DNA from: Xanthomonas citri pv. mangiferaeindicae | GTDB lineage: Bacteria; Pseudomonadota; Gammaproteobacteria; Xanthomonadales; Xanthomonadaceae | Direction of reading: 5' to 3' | NCBI GenBank assembly: GCA_002240395.1 | Contig: CP016836.1 | Location: 2,976,001 to 3,040,000, forward strand | Length of the DNA stretch: 64,000 nucleotides | Shown here: one piece after another, positions 43,689 through 51,544 of the stretch | How the letters are laid out: every line of letters begins with the position of its first letter | How positions within the stretch are numbered: position 1 is the first letter of the stretch | Notes under the pieces: generated by a model | What the model was told of the DNA's origin: nothing | The model's input: only the letters and a program-made list of their open reading frames with translations | Databases searched by the model: none | Translations under genes and position numbers: made by a program

Positions 43689-44029
43689 CGACGCCGCGGA
43701 TCCTCGTGGTCGAGGACGAGTACATGCTGGCGATGCACCTGCACGACGGCCTGTGCGCGCGCGGGATCGAGGTGGTCGGCCCGGTCGCCACGCTCGGCGC
43801 GGCGTTGGCATTGCTGGAGCCCGAGCCCGATTTCGACGCGGCCATCCTCGACGTCAACCTCGATGGCGAGAAGAGCTACCCGTTGGCGCAACGCCTGCAG
43901 CGCGTGGGGATTCCGTTCGTGTTCGCCTCCGGCTACGACCTGGCCATGCTGCCGAGCGAATTCGCCGCGTCCCCGCATTGCCTCAAGCCGGTGGACCTCG
44001 ACCAAGCGCTCCAACAGTTGGGCTTCTGA
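43685..44029 (+). CDS. Single-domain response regulator
   Basis: 114 residues, receiver domain only. Phospho-acceptor Asp56 in AAILDVNLDGE, acidic pocket VVEDEYM, Lys in HCLKPVD. With no output domain it probably relays phosphate or sequesters a partner. It is coupled to the HWE kinase by a 4-bp overlap and is its likely substrate. Confidence 0.9.
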   Translation: MTTPRILVVEDEYMLAMHLHDGLCARGIEVVGPVATLGAALALLEPEPDFDAAILDVNLDGEKSYPLAQRLQRVGIPFVFASGYDLAMLPSEFAASPHCLKPVDLDQALQQLGF

Positions 44030-44056
44030 GCGTTGCGGCGTTGCCCACAGCGCATG

Positions 44057-44269
44057 TCAGCGGTGGTGTGCGGGCGGCGTCAGCAGCGTGCGCAGACGTC
44101 GACAGGCCGCATCGGCCTCATCGAGGAACTGAGACGCGCGCGCCGGGTCGCCCGCATCCAGCGCACTGCGCACCGCGGCCGCGGCGATGGTCGCGGCGTT
44201 GGCGGCATTGCGCAGCGCGTGCAGCCATTCGGGATCGACCGCCCCCGGTTCGAGCACAGCCGCACTCAC
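44057..44269 (-). CDS. Small helical protein with an H-box-like motif
   Basis: 70 residues from a GTG that overlaps the stop of the NtrC-like regulator (GTGA). The sequence EWLHALRNAANAATIAAAAVRSAL, a turn, then a second helix ending in CRRLRTLL resembles the two-helix DHp hairpin of histidine kinases, where the first helix carries His-x-Leu-Arg-Asn. No ATPase domain follows. It may be a minimal phosphotransfer or dimerization partner of the regulator; this is inference from pattern and coupling. Confidence 0.55.
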   Translation of the reverse strand: MSAAVLEPGAVDPEWLHALRNAANAATIAAAAVRSALDAGDPARASQFLDEADAACRRLRTLLTPPAHHR

Positions 44270-45564
44270 GGGGCGGCCTTGCGTACGTCCGCATCCTGCC
44301 CGGCCAGCCGCGCCAGTTGGTTGTGCACGGTGCGCACGCTGATGCCCAGCGCACGAGCCGTAGCGGTCTTGTCGTTGTTGAAATGCGCCAGCGTCTTGAG
44401 CAGCGCGCGCCGCTCGAGCTCAGCCAGGGTCGTGCCGACCGAGAACATGATCGACGTCTCCGACTCCTTGAGCACGGTTTCGCTGGGCAGGGTGGGGCGG
44501 ATGTACAGGTCGTCGTCCTGCTGCAACAGATAGGCGCGCTGCACCGCACTGCGCAACTCGCGCACGTTGCCCGGCCAATCGTGGCGCAGCAAGGTGGACT
44601 CAGCCCCGGCGGCCAGCCGCTTGTTGCGGCTGTAATGCGCGTTGAGCTTGTCGAGAAACACTTGGGCGAGCACTGTCGCATCTTCGCCACGGTCGCGCAG
44701 CGGCGGCAGCGGCAGCGGCGCCAGCACGTGATAGAGGTCGTCGCGCAGCGAGCCGTCGCGCATCGCCTCGTGCGGATCGCGATGGGTGCTGGCGATCAAC
44801 CGCGTCTGCGGACTGGCCAGCGCCGGACCGGCTTCAAGTGCGCGCAGCAATCGGGCCTGCAAGGCCATCGGGATCGCCGTGAGGTCGGCCAGCAGCAACG
44901 TGCCGCCCCGCGCCCGCGAGAACGCATCGCCCAGACCGCCTGCCTTGTCGAACAACTCGGCGGCGAGCTGGTCGGGGTCGGTCGCACCGCAGTCCACCGT
45001 CACCAGCGGCCCCTGCCTCCCGCTCGCGGTATGCAGCGCACGCGCCACGAGCGTCTTGCCCGTCCCGCGCTCGCCCCACACCAGCACCGGCGCGTCGGTG
45101 GCCCCGATGCGCAGCACCTGATCCACGACCCGCCGGATCTGCGGCGAGTTGCCCGCGATCTCGCTGATTGCGCCTGGTACGTCGGAAGACGGTGGCGGCT
45201 GATAGCGCGCAACCACGCGCTCCATCAGCCGTCGCAGTTGCGCTGGATCCAGCGGCTTGACCAGGTATTCGATCACCGGCGATGCGACCGCGCGAGCGGC
45301 CGATTCCACCGTCGGCCGACCGGTGACGATCGCGATCTGGCCATGCTCGGCCAGGTCGATGTCGTCGAGCAAGTCGAGTCCCGAGCCGTCGGGTAACTGC
45401 AGGTCCAGCAGCATCAGATCGGCGCGGGCGCGGGAGAGATAACCGCGGGCCTCGGCGAGTGTCTCGGCCAGTTGCACGCGCAGCCCGGCGGCGAACGCGA
45501 GTTGACCGGCGGCACGGGAGAACGTGCCATCGTCGTCGAGGATCAGCACGGTAGGTTGCGGCAT
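44266..45564 (-). CDS. NtrC-like response regulator with degenerate AAA+ domain
   Basis: 432 residues: receiver (phospho-Asp54 in LMLLDLQLPDG), AAA+ domain, and a Fis-type HTH at the C-terminus (TATARALGISVRTVHNQLARL). Walker A is intact (GERGTGKT, 164-171). The sigma-54-contacting GAFTGA loop is absent, with LGDAFSR in its place (about 211-217), and Walker B reads LLLADL instead of LFLDEI. It is therefore unlikely to remodel sigma-54 polymerase and may be a conventional DNA-binding regulator. The coupled small gene 44057-44269 follows. Confidence 0.85.
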   Translation of the reverse strand: MPQPTVLILDDDGTFSRAAGQLAFAAGLRVQLAETLAEARGYLSRARADLMLLDLQLPDGSGLDLLDDIDLAEHGQIAIVTGRPTVESAARAVASPVIEYLVKPLDPAQLRRLMERVVARYQPPPSSDVPGAISEIAGNSPQIRRVVDQVLRIGATDAPVLVWGERGTGKTLVARALHTASGRQGPLVTVDCGATDPDQLAAELFDKAGGLGDAFSRARGGTLLLADLTAIPMALQARLLRALEAGPALASPQTRLIASTHRDPHEAMRDGSLRDDLYHVLAPLPLPPLRDRGEDATVLAQVFLDKLNAHYSRNKRLAAGAESTLLRHDWPGNVRELRSAVQRAYLLQQDDDLYIRPTLPSETVLKESETSIMFSVGTTLAELERRALLKTLAHFNNDKTATARALGISVRTVHNQLARLAGQDADVRKAAP

Positions 45565-45877
45565 GGCAGGGGTCCGTACTGGGAAAATCTCGACTCTAGG
45601 CAGAGCGCAGTTAATGGGGCGTCGAGGGGCAGGGCAGGTCAGCGCCTGAGTGTGAATGCGCTGCGCAACGCCGCGTGTGGCGACAAAGAGGCGGCGACGG
45701 GGGTGCGGTGCACGGCGCTTGCCGCTGATGCAAAGAGGGCAGCCGTTCGACCGACTGCCCCGACGTCGCCGCCAGCCATTGGCCATCGACCGCCCATTCG
45801 GCGTCGCCCGCTTGTCGGCCACGCACCGCCCCCGTATGATTGCGCCCCCGGGTTCTGCACGCAGGCCCGGGACCACC
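45565..45877. other. Intergenic region between NtrC-like gene and tRNA-Ser
   Basis: 313 bp. Apart from the tRNA-Ser promoter at its right end, no gene or repeat was recognised; short frames here look like shadows. Confidence 0.5.
45812..45840 (+). promoter_or_regulatory. Sigma-70 promoter of tRNA-Ser
   Basis: TTGTCG at 45812-45817, 17-bp spacer, TATGAT at 45835-45840; the start would fall about 30 bp before the tRNA. Confidence 0.75.
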
Positions 45878-45968
45878 GGAGAGGTGGCAGAGTGGTTGAA
45901 TGTACCTGACTCGAAATCAGGCAGGCGTTTATAGCGCCTCGGGGGTTCGAATCCCCCCCTCTCCGCCA
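45878..45968 (+). tRNA. tRNA-Ser (CGA)
   Basis: 91 nt, class II with long variable arm and encoded CCA. Acceptor GGAGAGG / CCTCTCC, anticodon loop ACTCGAAAT (CGA), T-arm GGGTTCGAATCCC. Confidence 0.97.
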
Positions 45969-45976
45969 GAATCGAC

Positions 45977-46006
45977 AAGGGCTGCGTCCTGGACGCAGCC
46001 CTTTTT
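45977..46006 (+). terminator. Rho-independent terminator after tRNA-Ser
   Basis: AAGGGCTGCGTCC, short loop, GGACGCAGCCCTTTTT. Confidence 0.9.
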
Positions 46007-46013
46007 CGTTGAA

Positions 46014-46222
46014 GCCCTCCCCGCAAGCGGGGGAGGGTTGGGTGGGGGCGCAGGTCGACGCGATGTTTTCGGCCTTGGTCGTTAAAGCCCCGGCCCCCAC
46101 CCGCCGCCTTCGGCGTCGACCTCCACCCGCAAGCGGGGGAGGTGGTGCGCTGCCAACGCTCGCGATCTCTGATCGAGACCGCGAACAGCCCTCCCCGCGA
46201 GCGGGGGAGGGTTGGGTGGGGC
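46014..46222. repeat. REP-like mosaic, copy 2
   Basis: Unit B (46014-46049), unit A (46093-46144) and unit B again (46188-46222), the same elements as at 33143-33344. B carries the stem CCCTCCCCGC / GCGGGGGAGGG plus TTGGGTGGGG; A carries the extra CGCCTTCGGCG hairpin and runs in the opposite sense. It lies between the tRNA-Ser terminator and the DUF6165 promoter. Confidence 0.8.
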
Positions 46223-46288
46223 AGCGCCCGCCGTCGGCCCATCCGCGGCAGCGGTACACTGGCCGGCCCATCTGTTCCGGCAGTCCCC

Positions 46289-46699
46289 ATGTCCGAGATT
46301 TCCGTGCCCGTGTCCTTCGGCGAACTGCTCGACAAGATCTCGATCCTGCAGATCAAGTCCGAGCGTATGACCGATGCCGCCAAGCTCGCCAATGTACGCC
46401 GCGAGTTGACCGCACTCGAGCAGACCTGGATGGCGCATCCGGGCGCCGGGCACGACATCGTGCGCCTGCGTGCCGACCTCAAGGCAGTCAACGAGCGGCT
46501 GTGGGACATCGAGGACGAGATCCGGCTCAAGGAGAAGGCCCAGGCCTTTGACGCCGACTTCGTGCGGCTGGCGCGCAGCGTCTACATCGAGAACGACGAA
46601 CGCGCGCGCATCAAGAAGGCGATCAACCTCGCGCTGGGCTCAGCCTACGTTGAAGAAAAGTCCTACGCCGACTACCGCACCGGCGACGCCGCCCCCTGA
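46289..46699 (+). CDS. DUF6165 family protein
   Basis: 136 residues beginning MSEISVPVSFGELLDKISI, the constant start of this small, largely helical family. Charged coiled-coil-like middle (LKAVNERLWDIEDEIRLKEKAQAF). Function unknown, but it is regularly encoded next to LPS inner-core genes, here convergent with a glycosyltransferase with kdkA beyond. TACACT just upstream may be its -10 box. The longer open frame reads the repeat and is rejected. Confidence 0.85.
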   Translation: MSEISVPVSFGELLDKISILQIKSERMTDAAKLANVRRELTALEQTWMAHPGAGHDIVRLRADLKAVNERLWDIEDEIRLKEKAQAFDADFVRLARSVYIENDERARIKKAINLALGSAYVEEKSYADYRTGDAAP

Positions 46700-46711
46700 T
46701 TCTCTCGCCGC

Positions 46712-47794
46712 TCAGGCTTGCCCCAGGTCGGCGCGCCGCCGCTCGAACGCGGCGATGGCGTCGTCCACCGTCACCAGCGCCATGACATCGTCGAACTCGA
46801 TCTTGGTGCCCCACTTGAGATCGGCCGCCGGCTTGCCGAGGAAGCGGCGCGCAGCGTCGTCGTAGCGATCCACGCAGAACCGGAGGTCCGAGTACGGGCC
46901 GCTGCGCACCGGATTGCTGGCCGCATGCAGGCCCAACACCTTGGTGCCCATGGCATTGGCGATGTGCATCGGCCCCGAATCGGGCGTGACCAGCAACTGC
47001 GCGCGCGCCAGCAGCGCGGGCAATTGCTTGAGCGTGTCCTTGCCGACCAGGTCCAGCGCCTCGTGCCGCATCGCCGCCAGGATCGCGTCGGCCGTGCTGC
47101 GTTCGAGTTCGCTGCGCCCGCCGCACAGCACCACCCGCCAGCCGGCGTCCGCAGCATGGTCGGCGAGGGCGGCGTAGCGGTCGGGATACCAATTACGACG
47201 CACGTGGCTTGAGCACGGCGAGATCATCAGCACCGGCCGGCCATCGTCGTCCCACTGCGCCCGTGCCCAGGCGTGCGCGTCGTCGGGCACCGGCATCTCC
47301 CAGGTCACGGTGTCCTGGCGCAATCCCAAGGGCTCGCAGAAGCTGCCGATCGCGTCGAGCACGTGGATGCCGGGTCGGTCGGGAATGCGCTCGTTGACGA
47401 ACAGGCCGTGCAGGTCCTTGGACCGGGCCCGGTCGTAGCCCACGCGGCGACGCGCCGGCACGAAACCCGAGAGCAGATTGGCGCGCGCGGCGACCTGCAT
47501 CTGCAGCAGCGCGTCGAACCGGCGCGCATCGCCCAGCCGCGCGCGCAACTCGCGCCGCATCGCGCGCATGCCGGCCAGCCCGCTCTTCTTGTCGTAGACA
47601 ACGAAATCGACGTTGGGCAGGCCTTCGAGCAAGCGATGCTCGCCCTTGCCGATGACCCAGCTCAGCGCGAGATCGGGCCAGGCCCGGCGCAACGTGGCGA
47701 TCAACGGCAGCACATGGGTCACATCGCCGAGCGCCGACAGGCGCAGCAGACACACCGATTGGGGCCTGAAAGCAGGCGCCTGGCCGGTGGGCAC
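46712..47794 (-). CDS. Glycosyltransferase family 9 (heptosyltransferase type)
   Basis: About 360 residues, GT-B fold. N-terminal acceptor domain starts CLLRLSALGDVTHVLPLI; the C-terminal ADP-heptose domain shows ISPCSSHVRRNWYPDRYAALAD and LLVTPDSGPMHIANAMG. It would add heptose (or a related sugar) to the lipopolysaccharide inner core on the cytoplasmic face. Start is uncertain: GTG 47794 and GTG 47755 are both possible; homologues begin within a few residues of CLLRLSALGD. Divergent from kdkA. Confidence 0.87.
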   Translation of the reverse strand: MPTGQAPAFRPQSVCLLRLSALGDVTHVLPLIATLRRAWPDLALSWVIGKGEHRLLEGLPNVDFVVYDKKSGLAGMRAMRRELRARLGDARRFDALLQMQVAARANLLSGFVPARRRVGYDRARSKDLHGLFVNERIPDRPGIHVLDAIGSFCEPLGLRQDTVTWEMPVPDDAHAWARAQWDDDGRPVLMISPCSSHVRRNWYPDRYAALADHAADAGWRVVLCGGRSELERSTADAILAAMRHEALDLVGKDTLKQLPALLARAQLLVTPDSGPMHIANAMGTKVLGLHAASNPVRSGPYSDLRFCVDRYDDAARRFLGKPAADLKWGTKIEFDDVMALVTVDDAIAAFERRRADLGQA

Positions 47795-47843
47795 GGGAGA
47801 AACGACGGTCGGGGCAGGGGCCAAGGCTTGATAGACTCGCTGG

Positions 47844-48602
47844 ATGAGCAGATTCGACCCCAGCGAAAGCCTGACGCCGATTCCGGCGGACGGTCGCACG
47901 GGCGAGTACGGCGCCATTCTGTTCGACGGCACGCAGCTGCGGCAAGCCGACCCACGCTGGTTCGATCCGGCCAAATGGGGCGAGCGCGCGCAGCGGGTCT
48001 CGGGCAGCGGGCGTGGCGGCGCATGGTTCATCGAGGCCTCGCACGGCCCCTGCGTGCTGCGACAGTACCTGCGCGGCGGCATGGTCGGCCGCGTCAACCA
48101 CGAGCGGCACCTGTGGCGGGGCGGTCCGCGCGTGCGCAGCTTCGTCGAGTTCCGGCTGCTGCGCGAGCTGATGCGGCGCGACCTGCCGGTGCCGCAGCCC
48201 ATCGCCGCGAGCTACCTGCGCCGCGGGCTGACCTACCGCGCCTGGATCCTGATGGAGCGGCTGGTGGACGTGCGGTCGCTGGCCGAGCTGGTGGCGCAAT
48301 CGCCGGACGACGCACCGTGGGAGCAGACCGGCCGCCTGATCGCGCGCTTCCACCGCGCAGGCTTGGACCACGCCGACCTCAATGCCCACAACATCCTGTT
48401 CGACAGCCTGGGCAAGGGTTGGCTGATCGACCTCGACCGCGGCCGTCTGCGGATTCCCGAGACCCGCTGGCGCGCGCGCAACCTCGCGCGGCTGGAGCGC
48501 TCGTTGCAGAAACTGCGCGGGGCGCGCAGCGAGGACGCGGTGGCGGCGGACTTCGCACGCCTGCGCCGCTCCTACGACGTGCTCTGGAGTCGGGGCATCT
48601 GA
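47844..48602 (+). CDS. kdkA: 3-deoxy-D-manno-octulosonic acid kinase
   Basis: 252 residues, protein-kinase-like fold. Phosphorylates Kdo at O-4 in lipopolysaccharides with a single Kdo. The catalytic loop is HADLNAHNILFD (Asp and Asn) and the metal-binding segment IDLDRGRL. Its stop shares one base with the next start (TGATG). The -10-like TAGACT lies about 10 bp before the ATG. Confidence 0.9.
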   Translation: MSRFDPSESLTPIPADGRTGEYGAILFDGTQLRQADPRWFDPAKWGERAQRVSGSGRGGAWFIEASHGPCVLRQYLRGGMVGRVNHERHLWRGGPRVRSFVEFRLLRELMRRDLPVPQPIAASYLRRGLTYRAWILMERLVDVRSLAELVAQSPDDAPWEQTGRLIARFHRAGLDHADLNAHNILFDSLGKGWLIDLDRGRLRIPETRWRARNLARLERSLQKLRGARSEDAVAADFARLRRSYDVLWSRGI

Positions 48603-49360
48603 TGGACTGGGCCTTGCGGTTTCTGGGCGTCGGCAACGCCTCGGCGGTGGCGCTGGGCTCACCGATGGCGACGATCGAGCGCGATGGCGCGCCGTGGCTG
48701 ACGATCGACTGCGGCAATGAAGGCCTGACCGCGCACCTGGATCGCTACGGCGAGGCGCCGCGCGCGCTGTTCGTCACCCATGTGCACCTGGATCACGTCG
48801 GCGGCTTCGAGCGCCTGTTCGTCGACCGCTACTTCGACCCGGCGCGCCGCGGCGCGATGCCGCTGTACGTCCCGGCGCCGGTGGTGCCGCTGTTGCACCG
48901 GCGCGTGGCCGACTATCCCAATGTGCTCGCCGAGGGCGGAGCGAACTTCTGGGACGCGTTCCGGCTGATCCCGGTCGGCGATGCGTTCTGGCACGACGGT
49001 GTGCGCCTGGAGGTGTTCCCGGTGCGCCACCACTGGCCGGAGACCGCTTACGGCCTGCGCCTGCCGCGCAGCCTGGTGTGGAGCGGCGACACCCGGCCGA
49101 TTCCCGAGATGCTGGCCCGGTATGCCGATCGCGACGAGCTGATCGCCCACGACTGCGGCCTGCACGGCAACCCCTCGCACAGCGGCGTCGACGATCTCGA
49201 GCGCGAGTACCCGCCAGCGCTGCTGGCGCGCTGCGTGCTCTACCACTACGCCTGCGACGCCGACGGCGAGGCGCTGCGCGCGCGCGGCCATCGCGTGGCC
49301 CGCCCGGGCGAGCGGTTCGCACTGCGTGCACCGGCGCCGGTGCAGGATGTCGGCGCATGA
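48602..49360 (+). CDS. MBL-fold metallo-hydrolase (RNase Z-like)
   Basis: 252 residues. Metal-binding motif THVHLDHVGG (about 60-69), HHWPETAYGLRL, GDTRPIPE and HDCGL: the layout of RNase Z/ElaC-type beta-lactamase-fold enzymes, but substrate is not predictable. It overlaps kdkA by one base and moaA by 4 bp, so it is the second gene of a dense operon. Confidence 0.85.
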   Translation: MDWALRFLGVGNASAVALGSPMATIERDGAPWLTIDCGNEGLTAHLDRYGEAPRALFVTHVHLDHVGGFERLFVDRYFDPARRGAMPLYVPAPVVPLLHRRVADYPNVLAEGGANFWDAFRLIPVGDAFWHDGVRLEVFPVRHHWPETAYGLRLPRSLVWSGDTRPIPEMLARYADRDELIAHDCGLHGNPSHSGVDDLEREYPPALLARCVLYHYACDADGEALRARGHRVARPGERFALRAPAPVQDVGA

Positions 49361-50379
49361 GCGCATTGCCGCAACTGCCCCAGGCCCCGCTGGACCGGCT
49401 CGGCCGCCCGCTGCACGACCTGCGGCTGTCGGTGATCGAGGCCTGCAACTTCCGCTGCGGCTACTGCATGCCGGCCGACCGCGTGCCCGACGACTACGGG
49501 TTCGACCAAGCCGGACGGCTGTCGTTCGACGAGATCGAGACCCTGGTGCGCGGCTTCGCGCGGCTGGGCATGCGCAAGCTGCGCATCACCGGCGGCGAGC
49601 CGCTGCTGCGCAAGCAACTGCCCACCCTGATCGCGCGCCTGGCCAAGATTCCCGGCATCGACGACCTGGCGATGACCACCAACGGCGCGCTGCTCGCCCG
49701 CCAGGCCCAGGCGCTGCGCGATGCCGGCCTGCGGCGGCTGACAATCAGTCTCGATGCGCTCGACCCTGCGCTGTTCCATCAGCTGTCGGGCGGACGCGGC
49801 GACATCGACGCAGTGCTGGCCGGCGTCGCCGCGGCCGAGCGCGCAGGCTTTTCGTCGATCAAGTTCAACTGCGTCGTCCAGCGCGGCGTCAACGACCACG
49901 AAGTCGAACGCATGGCCGCGCACTTCCGCGGCACCGGACACGTCCTGCGCTTCATCGAATACATGGACGTGGGCACCTGCAACGGCTGGGACCGCGCGCG
50001 GGTGGTGCCCTCGCGCGAGTTGCATGCGCGCATCGCCGCGCACTGGCCGCTGCGCGCGCTCGATGCCGACTACCGCGGCGAGGTCGCCGAGCGCCATGCC
50101 TACGCCGACGGCGCCGGCGAGATCGGCTTCATCAGCTCGGTGACCGCGCCGTTCTGCGGCGACTGCCACCGTGCCCGCGTCTCGGCCGATGGCAGCCTCT
50201 ACACCTGCCTGTTCGCCGGCCAGGGGCAGCCGCTGCGCGGCTGGCTGGCCGAGGGCGAAGCCGCGTTCGCCTCGCGCCTGACCGACCTGTGGTCGCGCCG
50301 CGCCGACCGCTACAGCGAGCTGCGCGGCAGCACGCGCGCGCCGCGCCGACACGTCGAGATGTTCCTGGTCGGCGGCTGA
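49357..50379 (+). CDS. moaA: GTP 3',8-cyclase MoaA (radical SAM)
   Basis: 340 residues. First step of molybdenum-cofactor synthesis, with MoaC giving cPMP from GTP. N-terminal radical-SAM cluster CNFRCGYCM; C-terminal second 4Fe-4S cluster from CGDCHRAR and the later Cys in YTCLF; it ends in Gly-Gly, which MoaA needs for activity. ATG overlaps the metallo-hydrolase stop. Confidence 0.95.
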   Translation: MSALPQLPQAPLDRLGRPLHDLRLSVIEACNFRCGYCMPADRVPDDYGFDQAGRLSFDEIETLVRGFARLGMRKLRITGGEPLLRKQLPTLIARLAKIPGIDDLAMTTNGALLARQAQALRDAGLRRLTISLDALDPALFHQLSGGRGDIDAVLAGVAAAERAGFSSIKFNCVVQRGVNDHEVERMAAHFRGTGHVLRFIEYMDVGTCNGWDRARVVPSRELHARIAAHWPLRALDADYRGEVAERHAYADGAGEIGFISSVTAPFCGDCHRARVSADGSLYTCLFAGQGQPLRGWLAEGEAAFASRLTDLWSRRADRYSELRGSTRAPRRHVEMFLVGG

Positions 50380-50381
50380 GC

Positions 50382-50759
50382 GTGGCACCGGAGACCGCAG
50401 CGCTGCTCGAATCGCTGGAGCGCGCATTGCTCGACCCGGGCGTGCGCGCCGATCACGCGCGCCTCGACGCCTTGATCGCGGACGACTTCATGGAAATCGG
50501 CGCCTCGGGCGCGGTCTTCGGCAAGGCCGAGGTCCTCGGCGAACTGCCCGACCAGCACGGCATCGCCTTCGAGACCGGGCGGATGCGCGTGCATGCGGTG
50601 ACCGACGACGTGGTGCGTGTGGCGTACGGCGTCACTCGCCGCGCCGGCACCGACATGCGCCGCTCGCTGCGCGGCTCGTGGTGGCGTCGCGATGCCGATG
50701 GCGCCTGGCGGATGGTCTTCCATCAGGGGACGCCGGACACCGGGGCCGGTACCATCTGA
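50382..50759 (+). CDS. NTF2-like / DUF4440 family protein
   Basis: 125 residues from a GTG two bases after the moaA stop. Cone-shaped NTF2-like fold pattern: LDALIADDFMEIGASGAVFGKAE and later RGSWWRRDADGAWRMVFHQGTP. It is inserted between moaA and moaC. It could be an enzyme or a small-molecule binder; no catalytic residues can be assigned. Confidence 0.8.
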   Translation: MAPETAALLESLERALLDPGVRADHARLDALIADDFMEIGASGAVFGKAEVLGELPDQHGIAFETGRMRVHAVTDDVVRVAYGVTRRAGTDMRRSLRGSWWRRDADGAWRMVFHQGTPDTGAGTI

Positions 50760-50784
50760 GGTCCGCAGTCACGACGCAGGCGCC

Positions 50785-51303
50785 ATGGCCCGCAGTACAT
50801 CCCCGGCATCCCCGGCGCTGACCCACATCGACCCCGACGGCCGACCGACCATGGTCGACGTCTCGGCCAAGACCGTGACCGCCCGCGCCGCGAGTGCCGA
50901 ATGCCGCGTCCGCTTCCCCGCGCCGGTGGCCGCGCAACTGCGCGCCAGCGGCCTGCGCAGCGCCAAGGGCGGCATCGTCGATACCGCGATCGTCGCCGGC
51001 ACGATGGCGGTCAAGCGCACCCATGAGCTGATCCCGTTCTGCCACCCGTTGCCGATCGACGGCGTGCGGATCGCGATCGACTGGAGCGGCGAGCGTGAGC
51101 TGCGCATCGACTGCACCGTCAAGACCACCCACCGCACCGGCGTGGAGATGGAAGCGCTGACCGGCGCCACCGTCGCCGCGCTGACCGTCTACGACATGTG
51201 CAAGGCGCTCTCGCACGCCATCGTGCTCGGACCGGCGAAGCTGGTCGGCAAGCGCGGCGGCAAGCGCGACGTCGGCACCATCGAAGGAGGCGCCACGCCA
51301 TGA
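50785..51303 (+). CDS. moaC: Cyclic pyranopterin monophosphate synthase MoaC
   Basis: 172 residues. Converts the MoaA product to cPMP. Family blocks KGGIVDTAIVAGTMAVKRT, IPFCHPLPID, HRTGVEMEALT and YDMCKAL are all present, including the conserved Lys and His residues. TGA overlaps moaD (ATGA). Confidence 0.95.
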   Translation: MARSTSPASPALTHIDPDGRPTMVDVSAKTVTARAASAECRVRFPAPVAAQLRASGLRSAKGGIVDTAIVAGTMAVKRTHELIPFCHPLPIDGVRIAIDWSGERELRIDCTVKTTHRTGVEMEALTGATVAALTVYDMCKALSHAIVLGPAKLVGKRGGKRDVGTIEGGATP

Positions 51304-51542
51304 CCGATGTCCGACTGCTGTACTTCGCCAGCCTGCGCGATGCCGCCGGCCGCAGCGAGGAAACCTGGCAGACCACCGCGCCCGACCTGCGCGCGCTGTA
51401 CGCCGAAGTGCGTGCGCAGCACGGTTTCGCGCTGCCGGCCGAGCGGCTGCGGGTCGCGGTCGACGGTGCCTTCGCACGCTGGGACGATGCGGTCCGAGGC
51501 GACAGCGAGGTCGCCTTCATTCCCCCGGTCAGCGGAGGCTGA
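51300..51542 (+). CDS. moaD: Molybdopterin synthase sulfur carrier subunit MoaD
   Basis: 80 residues, ubiquitin-like fold starting VRLLYFASLRDAAGRSEE and ending PPVSGG. The C-terminal Gly-Gly is thiocarboxylated and inserted in MoaE. Coupled to moaC by overlap; moaE follows after 2 bp. Confidence 0.94.
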   Translation: MTDVRLLYFASLRDAAGRSEETWQTTAPDLRALYAEVRAQHGFALPAERLRVAVDGAFARWDDAVRGDSEVAFIPPVSGG

Positions 51543-51544
51543 CG

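Noticed and set aside
49326..50381. 477-codon frame containing the NTF2-like protein
   Set aside because: The first 350 codons are a shadow of moaA; only the GTG 50382 part resembles a family.
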